From DAXETY01 sp051155755 (GTDB taxonomy: Bacteria > Desulfobacterota > Desulfobacteria > Desulfobacterales > SG8-13), in NCBI GenBank assembly GCA_051155755.1, contig DAXETY010000013.1, positions 1-11,645 on the forward strand: a stretch of 11,645 nt of DNA. The letters run 5' to 3'. This document shows, piece by piece, positions 7,136 through 11,645 of this stretch; position 1 is the stretch's first letter, and each line of letters opens with the position of its first letter. The position numbers were made by a program, and so were the translations under genes. The notes under the pieces are model-generated. The model ran no database searches and was not told where the DNA came from. It saw only the letters and a list, made by a program, of their open reading frames with translations.

Positions 7136-7164
7136 TTTTTACCGGCGCCGCCGGCAGAAGTCAA
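7136..7164 (-). promoter_or_regulatory. Sigma-70-like promoter of the MFS transporter gene
   Basis: Read on the minus strand, TTGACT (7164-7159, 5 of 6 to consensus), a 17-nt spacer, then TAAAAA (7141-7136, 4 of 6). Transcription would begin near 7129, placing the AAGGGGG ribosome site and the CTG start at 7104 right after a short leader. Confidence 0.5.
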
Positions 7165-7299
7165 CGAATTCCAGACGGCGCCGCTTGAAATGGATTTCGG
7201 GTTGCCGGAATATGCTGCAGCCTTACGTTGTCCGGTGTACGGCGTTTTATGATGACTAATGCTGAATTTAAAGCGCTTTCGTTTTTCCAGGGAGGGAAC

Positions 7300-8811
7300 A
7301 TGATCTCCGGATATGCCACCGCGGCGGCCACCGCCGAATATGCTGAAATGTACGAGCCCATTTCCTATCGCGAGCTGAACCGCTGCGGACTGCACGTAAG
7401 CCCGGCCGGATTCGGATGTTACCGGGTCAGCTCCGGAATCGAAATGCATCTGCAGGCGCTGCGACAGGCGTTGACGAAAGGCATCAATTTGATCGACACC
7501 AGTGCCAACTATGCCGACGGTAAATCCGAGGAATTGGTGGGCGAAGTTCTGCAAGCGTTGATTCACGAAGGCCGCATTCGGCGGGAAGCCGTTGTCGTGG
7601 TTTCCAAAGTCGGCTATCTGCAGGGGCGGAATCTGGAGCTGGCCCGGCAACGGGAGACGGACGGCCGCGGTTTTCCGGAGCGTGTGCCTTATGCCGAGGG
7701 CCTGGAGCACTGCATTCATCCCGAATTTTTGGCGGATCAGCTCGACCGGAGCTTGCAGCGGCTCGGACTGGAATGCCTGGATTTTTATCTGCTGCACAAT
7801 CCGGAATATTATCTGGGCTGGGCGCACAAGCAATCGATGGAGTTGCCATCGGCCCGTCGAGAATATTATCGGCGCATCGAAAGGGCGTTTCGCCACCTGG
7901 AGCAGGAGGTCGATCACGGCCGGATCCGTGGTTACGGGGTGAGTTCCAACACATTCCCGGCGGCTTCCGCGGATCCGCAGTTTACCAGTCTGGATACCAT
8001 CTGGCAGATCGCAGGATCGATTTCTCCGCGTCATCGATTTCAGGTGATTCAGTTTCCAATGAACCTGCTGGAGTCCGGAGCGGCGTTGATCGCCAATCAG
8101 CCCGGTCAGCGAAGCTTGCTTGATGCAGCCCGCCAGAAGCAGCTGGGGGTTTTGATCAACCGGCCGCTGAACGCGATTGCCGACCAGCGCTTGATGCGGC
8201 TGGCCGATGTTCCCGCGGCGGACCCGGTTCCTGCAAATCAAATCGAAACGCGCATCGAAGCCCTGATCGACTCCGAACGAACGCTGGAACACGACGTTTC
8301 GACCCGAATGCCGTTGTCTCCGGAATTCCGGGAAAGACTGCACCAACAGATGGCCGTGGGTGCTTCCCTGGCCGAGCATTGGCGCAATTTCGGCGATTGG
8401 CAGCGCTGGCGGCAAATAAAACAGCAGCATCTGGTGCCTCGCGTGGCCGGTGCGCTGGAGTTTTTACAACAGCAGGATTCCGGGGTTTTGTCCACCGGCA
8501 TAGGCGATCACCGACGGAAACTGGATGCGGCGCTTCAGGCCGTCGATGCGGTTTATCTCAGAGAACATCAACAGGCCGTCGATGCCATTCGACGGGCGGC
8601 GGCCCGGGCCGATTCAGACTGGGATCGTTCCATCCCAACCAGCCGCCTGGCACTGCGAGCGCTGCGTTCCACCGCAGGGGTGACCACCGTGCTGGTAGGG
8701 ATGCGGCGGGAAGAATATGTCGAAGACGTTCTATCCGAGATTCGGGAGCCTGTGGATGTGCGCCGGCGCAACGAATCCTGGCGCCGACTCTACGACCAGG
8801 CCCACGGTTAA
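7300..8811 (+). CDS. Aldo/keto reductase with a long C-terminal insertion
   Basis: A 503-residue protein. Residues 20-300 follow the aldo/keto reductase TIM barrel with a complete catalytic tetrad: Asp66 (NLIDTSANY), Tyr71, Lys103 (VVSKVGY) and His166 (YLLHNPE). Further barrel words are DRSLQRLGLECLDFYLLH (149-166) and GRIRGYGVSSN (207-217). The final barrel unit, with the cofactor-binding end, is at 448-485 (RALRSTAGVTTVLVGMR then YVEDV). Between them, about 300-445, is an extra, mostly helical segment not found in usual 310-350-residue members. It should be a soluble NADPH-dependent oxidoreductase; the substrate is unknown. ATG 7300 is preceded by AGGGAGGG ending 3 nt before it. Upstream in-frame ATGs at 7228, 7249 and 7252 lack such a site. 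The gene is divergent from the MFS gene, and its stop codon overlaps that of the acyl-CoA dehydrogenase. Confidence 0.88.
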   Translation: MISGYATAAATAEYAEMYEPISYRELNRCGLHVSPAGFGCYRVSSGIEMHLQALRQALTKGINLIDTSANYADGKSEELVGEVLQALIHEGRIRREAVVVVSKVGYLQGRNLELARQRETDGRGFPERVPYAEGLEHCIHPEFLADQLDRSLQRLGLECLDFYLLHNPEYYLGWAHKQSMELPSARREYYRRIERAFRHLEQEVDHGRIRGYGVSSNTFPAASADPQFTSLDTIWQIAGSISPRHRFQVIQFPMNLLESGAALIANQPGQRSLLDAARQKQLGVLINRPLNAIADQRLMRLADVPAADPVPANQIETRIEALIDSERTLEHDVSTRMPLSPEFRERLHQQMAVGASLAEHWRNFGDWQRWRQIKQQHLVPRVAGALEFLQQQDSGVLSTGIGDHRRKLDAALQAVDAVYLREHQQAVDAIRRAAARADSDWDRSIPTSRLALRALRSTAGVTTVLVGMRREEYVEDVLSEIREPVDVRRRNESWRRLYDQAHG

Positions 8812-10052
8812 TCGTATACTTTCTCATCGCTTGCCCCGGCTTCGGCCGCATCGGCTTCCCAATTGCGAACCGGGTCGGTGCGGTCTGCTTCCAGCCGCTC
8901 CCGATACCATTCCCGTGCGGTGATCATCGCCATTACCTCGTTTGTCCCCGTCCAGATCGAGGCCAGCCGCAGGTCGCGCACGATGCGTTCCACCGGAAAG
9001 ATATTGGTGTAGCCGATGCCTCCCATGACCTGCATGGCATGGTGGGCGGCTTTCTGGCAGGACTCGGTAACGAATTTTTTGGTCTCGGACACCAGGCGGC
9101 GGATGCGGCGGGGCGACACACCGGCATCGACCGCGCTGGCCGTGGTGTAGACCATGGAGCGGGCGGCATCCAGCAGCGTGGCGGCTTCGGCGACCTGAAA
9201 GCTGACCCCCTGAAATTCGGCGATGCGTTTTCCGAACGCTTTGCGGCGGCTGGTATAATCGGTGGCGATGTCCAATGCCGGCCGCGCCGCTCCGATGGTC
9301 ATTGCCGCTGTGCCGAGCCGTTCCGGAATCATCGTGGTGTTGAAAACCGCGTAGGCGCCATTGACGGTGCCCACCACGTTCTCCCGGGGGACCACGACAT
9401 CTTTGAACACCAGCCGCCCGGCACCGCCGCCGCGGCAACCCATCAACCCATAGAGATATTCGGTTTTCACACCGGGCCCCCGATCCACGATAAAACAGGT
9501 CAGCGACTTGTGCGGCTTGGCCTCAGGGTCGGGGCGGGCGTAAACCAGGAAGAAATCCGCCCCATCGGCGCCGACGATAAAGCGTTTCTGTCCGTTGAGC
9601 AAAAAATGGTCGCCGTGGTCGGCGGCCGTTGTGGTGTTGCCGAAAAAGTCGCTGCCGCCGCGAGGCTCGGTGAGGCACTCGGCGGCATAGATTTCGCCGT
9701 TCAGCAAGGGACGAACATAGCGTTCTTTCTGCCGTTCGGTGCCGTGCAGGACGATGGCATCGCAGACCAGCTCGGCGCCGACACCGAAAACGCAGGCAAA
9801 AATATAACCCAGGGTGCCCACTTCTTCCATGGCCATGCAGGTGGCCACCCAGTCCAGCTCCCGTCCCCCCCAGCGGCGCGGATAGCGGCAGCCCATCAGG
9901 TTGCGGCGTCCGGCTTCCTGCAGAAATTCTTTGGGAAACTGAATCCGTTCCCGGTCCATGTCCAAGATCATCTCCCGCGGGACCCAGCGCACCAGGTCGC
10001 GGATTTCTTCCCGGAATGCCTGCGCTTTTTCGGAAAGCAGGTGGTCGAACAT
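8808..10052 (-). CDS. Acyl-CoA dehydrogenase family protein
   Basis: A 414-residue FAD-dependent acyl-CoA dehydrogenase, which oxidises an acyl-CoA at the alpha-beta bond and passes electrons to ETF. Signatures: CLTEPRGGSD (127-135), FGKRIAEFQ (273-281), and the C-terminal signature MGGIGYTNIFPVERIVRD (343-360) followed by IWTGTNEV (366-373). In the medium- and short-chain enzymes the last motif reads YEGT and its Glu is the catalytic base. Here Thr368 takes its place. Glu244 in IPERLG falls where isovaleryl-CoA and long-chain dehydrogenases keep their base (MCAD Thr255 position), so the enzyme is probably active with the base there. ATG 10052 is chosen because it has AAGGGGAGA about 9 nt upstream and begins the normal N-terminal helix. 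The frame stays open to 10325, but that extension does not resemble this family. The substrate chain type is undetermined. Confidence 0.92.
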   Translation of the reverse strand: MFDHLLSEKAQAFREEIRDLVRWVPREMILDMDRERIQFPKEFLQEAGRRNLMGCRYPRRWGGRELDWVATCMAMEEVGTLGYIFACVFGVGAELVCDAIVLHGTERQKERYVRPLLNGEIYAAECLTEPRGGSDFFGNTTTAADHGDHFLLNGQKRFIVGADGADFFLVYARPDPEAKPHKSLTCFIVDRGPGVKTEYLYGLMGCRGGGAGRLVFKDVVVPRENVVGTVNGAYAVFNTTMIPERLGTAAMTIGAARPALDIATDYTSRRKAFGKRIAEFQGVSFQVAEAATLLDAARSMVYTTASAVDAGVSPRRIRRLVSETKKFVTESCQKAAHHAMQVMGGIGYTNIFPVERIVRDLRLASIWTGTNEVMAMITAREWYRERLEADRTDPVRNWEADAAEAGASDEKVYD

Positions 10053-10377
10053 GATCGCATTTCTCCCCTTGTCGGCAGCGATGATAAACAGCGACTCAGT
10101 TGTTGAATGGTAAGGGGGCGTACCCCGCCCAAAAGAGCGGCTGTGTCGGTCGGCCCGGCCGGCAGCGCCCCATCGAGATCGATGCATTTTATGCCGGACG
10201 TCTTCGGAGTGCAAGAACCGGATCGAACCAATCGGTTGCATCTTGCCTTCGGGTTCGTCTTTACACCGCCCCCCAATCGACCGGAAATGCTTCGTCGTTG
10301 AGCTCAGCCCGGATGCCAAGAGCACCGCTTCGATCGCTTAGAATTTGAACCCGATGGGTATTCCGAAGAACCCGAAT
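10053..10377. other. Leader and promoter region of the acyl-CoA dehydrogenase gene
   Basis: No gene is supported here, although the dehydrogenase frame remains open through it. Next to the start codon is GC-rich DNA able to form small hairpins, such as GGGG-CGTA-CCCC around 10124-10135. A candidate promoter lies at 10186-10214. Just upstream of its -35, AACCG (10216-10220) and CGGTT (10233-10237) form a 22-bp imperfect inverted repeat that could be an operator. Confidence 0.5.
10186..10214 (-). promoter_or_regulatory. Candidate promoter of the acyl-CoA dehydrogenase gene
   Basis: Minus strand: TTGCAC (10214-10209), a 17-nt spacer, TAAAAT (10191-10186, 5 of 6 to the -10 consensus). The -35 is poor (3 of 6). 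It would give a leader of about 130 nt before ATG 10052. The spacing is right, but the evidence is modest. Confidence 0.3.
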
Positions 10378-10478
10378 CCGAAACTGAGCGGTTCAAATTT
10401 TTCAAAAATATATATTTATAATTTTACTGGATACTTATATATTTCTCACTTCTGAAAGTTTGGAACGCTCAGTTTCGG
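10378..10478. repeat. Dispersed AT-rich element, copy B (101 bp, 13-bp inverted ends)
   Basis: The ends are a perfect 13-bp inverted repeat: CCGAAACTGAGCG (10378-10390) and CGCTCAGTTTCGG (10466-10478). Immediately inside the left end is GTTCAAATTTTTCAAAA, the repeat's core motif. The interior is extremely AT-rich (about 10396-10450). Compared with copy A the left end aligns at about 14 of 19 positions, and two differences in the arm are matched by compensating changes in the opposite arm. The left end also matches the right end of copy C in reverse orientation. Confidence 0.65.
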
Positions 10479-10489
10479 TGAATGACATT

Positions 10490-10684
10490 TCATGCATGCA
10501 TTGGAACGAGTTCGGCTGCCTGCGTGTCGGATATGGCTTGATCGAAAATTTCGAAAATGCCGCCTTTCACTGGATATTTTCCGGCCGGCACCAGATTCGA
10601 TGAATTTGGATGTGCACCGACCTGCGACGAAAACTGACGCAAATCGGCGCTATTGCGATATGGCGTAGGTTTTTTCATGCACAT
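10490..10684 (-). CDS. Possible small protein (64 residues), doubtful
   Basis: A minus-strand frame with ATG at 10684 or 10678 and TGA at 10490. The C-terminal half contains a protein-like run, LVPAGKYPVKGGIFEIFDQ, faintly reminiscent of small bacterial proteins with a P-x-x-G-x-[YF]-E core. I cannot assign a family. There is no clear ribosome site. The frame stays open upstream to 10834 and crosses the sigma-54-like site and the response-regulator start. It lies within DNA that would also be the upstream control region of the response regulator. It may be a decayed or spurious ORF. Confidence 0.25.
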   Translation of the reverse strand: MCMKKPTPYRNSADLRQFSSQVGAHPNSSNLVPAGKYPVKGGIFEIFDQAISDTQAAELVPMHA

Positions 10685-10745
10685 GTCACTCGAAAAAGCG
10701 GCGCCTCCAATTGTTATGTCACCGAAATCTGTTGTGATATTATAT

Positions 10746-10762
10746 CTGGCACGATTATCGCT
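10746..10762 (+). promoter_or_regulatory. Sigma-54-type (-24/-12) promoter of the receiver gene
   Basis: CTGGCACGATTATCGCT matches the RpoN consensus YTGGCACG-N4-TTGCW at every fixed position except one (TCGC instead of TTGC). It keeps the essential GG and GC with the required 10 nt between them. Transcription would begin near 10773, about 36 nt before ATG 10809. An enhancer-binding activator would be needed; its sites were not identified. Confidence 0.55.
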
Positions 10763-10808
10763 TTGTTTCGGCCAGCAGTCTTGGAACCATTTACTGGAGC
10801 GTGTCTGC

Positions 10809-11168
10809 ATGAAGATTCTGGTTGTAGACGACAATCGCGAAGTAACGATGGTGCTGAAACGGTTGCTGCAGAGAGAAGATCACGAAGTCCTTACCGCGGA
10901 CAACGGCTTGGAAGGCTATTTCATGTATCTGCACTTCCAGCCGGAGATCATTCTCACCGGTATCCACATGCCCGGCAAAGGTGGCTTTGAATTAATCGAT
11001 GCCATCCGTTTGCGGAATCCCGGCATAAAGGCCATCTACATGAGCGGCAATCCCGGGGCATGCGGCGCCCGCCTTGCAGCCGAAACCCATCGCTATGGAA
11101 GCGATATGCTCTGCAAGCCGTTCAATCGGAATCAATTGCAGCGCGCCCTGCAAAACGTCCAAAACTAG
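10809..11168 (+). CDS. Single-domain response regulator (receiver) lacking the phospho-accepting Asp
   Basis: A 119-residue stand-alone receiver domain with no output domain. The start ILVVDDNREV gives the acidic pocket (Asp7, Asp8). Ser79 in IYMSGNPG holds the conserved Thr/Ser position, and Lys103 in LCKPF is the conserved lysine. The strand that normally reads LLTDIHMPGxxG reads ILTGIHMPGKGG, so residue 51, normally the phosphorylated Asp, is Gly (codon GGT, one base from GAT). Everything else in the fold is intact, including MPGKGGFELI. It is either a phosphorylation-independent receiver or one damaged by a point mutation. ATG 10809 has GGAG (10796-10799) 9 nt upstream; the frame is open further upstream, but without receiver-like sequence. 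No histidine kinase gene is adjacent, so it is an orphan. It is followed 27 nt later by a strong hairpin terminator. Confidence 0.9.
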   Translation: MKILVVDDNREVTMVLKRLLQREDHEVLTADNGLEGYFMYLHFQPEIILTGIHMPGKGGFELIDAIRLRNPGIKAIYMSGNPGACGARLAAETHRYGSDMLCKPFNRNQLQRALQNVQN

Positions 11169-11195
11169 CTGCCTCCAAATCCTCCATCCCAACCA

Positions 11196-11238
11196 GTACA
11201 GCGGCGGGGTCGCCAGGCCCCGCCGCTGTACATTTTAT
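11196..11238 (+). terminator. Rho-independent-type terminator after the receiver gene
   Basis: A perfect 14-bp stem, GTACAGCGGCGGGG (11196-11209) with CCCCGCCGCTGTAC (11218-11231), closes an 8-nt loop and is followed by ATTTTAT. The T-tract is short but the stem is very stable. It starts 27 nt after the TAG stop of the receiver gene. Confidence 0.75.
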
Positions 11239-11324
11239 CGGAACGACTTCTTCCTTGTATCGGTTTACCCTGTACAACACGCAGTTCATTGCACCAGGGC
11301 GGCAACATCGGCGATCCCGCAGGG

Positions 11325-11465
11325 TTTCAAATTTTCAAAATAAGATCGATTTAATTCCGCTGAGTCAACCGAAGCACTTTTGTGCCCGTATTTTGAACTC
11401 GCGGCAGCATCCGATTTGGACAAGAGTAAAAAAGTATTATTGAAAAATTGAAAAACGCTCAGTTT
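11325..11465. repeat. Dispersed AT-rich element, copy C (about 140 bp)
   Basis: The left end has the exact 16-mer TTTCAAATTTTCAAAA (11325-11340) seen twice in copy A. The right end, TTGAAAAATTGAAAAACG (11440-11457) followed by CTCAGTTT (11458-11465), is the reverse complement of the left end of copy B (AAACTGAGCG then TTCAA and TTTTTCAA). The two ends face each other imperfectly, and the left copy lacks a recognisable AAACTGAGCG arm, so this copy looks decayed or composite. Inside is a small hairpin, GCAC-TTTT-GTGC. Confidence 0.5.
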
Positions 11466-11527
11466 AGAAATTACGGCGAGGACTCCCAGCGGTGTCGGAT
11501 GCCGGATCTTTTCGATCGGGACAGGCA

Positions 11528-11565
11528 TTGACAGAAGGTTCCCTCAATTATATGGAATCCATATA
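11528..11565 (+). promoter_or_regulatory. Possible rightward promoter with an overlapping palindrome
   Basis: TTGACA (11528-11533) is a perfect -35. Seventeen nt later, TATGGA (11551-11556) is a weak -10. The -10 lies inside the palindrome TATATGGA-A-TCCATATA (11549-11565), whose 8-bp arms are perfect. This layout is typical of an operator that blocks RNA polymerase. The controlled gene would begin at or beyond the right edge. Confidence 0.35.
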
Positions 11566-11645
11566 GGACCCATGCAGAAATGGCCCCGTTTCCATTGCGT
11601 ACCGCCGAAGGCGGAATGATTCGCTCTACCCCAGATGCACAAGGT

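Larger units (their letters stand above)
11239..11645. other. Intergenic right end of the window
   Basis: About 400 nt with no convincing gene on either strand. It holds repeat copy C (11325-11465) and a possible rightward promoter with a palindrome (11528-11565). A minus-strand frame at 11286-11528 runs through the repeat and has no family features. Confidence 0.5.

Noticed and set aside
7223..7253. Promoter for the aldo/keto reductase (TATGAT at 7248-7253 with TTACGT or TTGTCC upstream)
   Set aside because: The -10 is good, but the possible -35 boxes give spacers of 19 or 14 nt, so I do not list it as a feature.
7105..8430. Upstream extension of the MFS frame to a possible ATG at 8430
   Set aside because: It is antisense to the well-supported aldo/keto reductase gene, lacks family similarity, and lies upstream of the likely promoter at 7136-7164.
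8379..10106. Large plus-strand open frame opposite the acyl-CoA dehydrogenase
   Set aside because: It is a Gly/Ala/His-rich shadow frame produced by GC-rich codon use, overlapping two firmly identified genes.
10053..10325. N-terminal extension of the acyl-CoA dehydrogenase to an ATG at 10325
   Set aside because: The extra 91 residues do not resemble the family and lie before a clear ribosome site and ATG at 10052.
10541..10558. TCGAAAATTTCGAAAAT resembling the reverse complement of the repeat core
   Set aside because: It differs from the TTTTGAAAATTTGAAA core by extra C residues and has no inverted-end arm nearby, so I do not count it as a fourth copy.
11286..11528. 80-codon minus-strand frame in the right intergenic region
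   Set aside because: It passes through repeat copy C, so part of its sequence is just the translated repeat, and it has no ribosome site or family motif.
11580..11645. Possible gene start at ATG 11580, open to the window edge
   Set aside because: Only 22 codons are visible, the nearest AGGA is 11 nt upstream, and the residues are not recognisable. Undecidable without more sequence to the right.

Overview
The window reads as chromosomal DNA of a GC-rich, Gram-negative bacterium. The gene content fits a member of the Desulfobacterota (former Deltaproteobacteria, something like the Desulfosarcina lineage): a DUF2760/paired-Hsp70 locus, a PilZ protein with DRR repeats at its N-terminus, an acyl-CoA dehydrogenase and a sigma-54-type promoter. 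This placement is inferred from gene content, not from a marker gene. Genes are GC-rich and tightly packed, while several intergenic stretches are strikingly AT-rich and carry a dispersed repeat.

Left part (1-5434, all on the minus strand, so transcription runs right to left): a PilZ-domain protein (GTG start), a protein with three zinc ribbons fused to a SUMF1/FGE-type domain, a two-helix membrane protein ending in DUF2760, and two paralogous Hsp70-family ATPases. The second Hsp70 gene runs off the left edge. The two Hsp70 genes overlap by 4 nt (ATGA), and the DUF2760 gene lies 25 nt upstream of the first. This core looks like a translationally coupled chaperone module tied to a membrane protein. 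Its function is not known to me.

Middle part (5435-8811): a 315-nt intergenic region with two similar hairpin repeats, then a minus-strand pair made of an MFS transporter and, overlapping its stop codon, a 54-residue acidic protein ending Cys-Trp-Trp. Divergent from it is a plus-strand aldo/keto reductase with a complete catalytic tetrad but a long extra segment before its last strand. The transporter has no ATG start. A good minus-strand promoter and ribosome binding site point to a CTG start.

Right part (8808-11645): an acyl-CoA dehydrogenase on the minus strand whose stop codon overlaps that of the aldo/keto reductase within one TTAA. A 756-nt gap follows, holding a 101-bp repeat element and a doubtful small ORF. 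Next is an orphan single-domain response regulator on the plus strand, preceded by a sigma-54-like promoter and followed by a strong hairpin terminator. Its receiver domain has glycine where the phospho-accepting aspartate should be. The last 400 nt hold a third repeat element and a possible promoter/operator facing right, with no convincing gene.

The least explained items are the dispersed repeat (3646-3767, 10378-10478, 11325-11465), whose ends show compensatory base changes between copies, the small Cys-Trp-Trp protein, and the Asp-less receiver.
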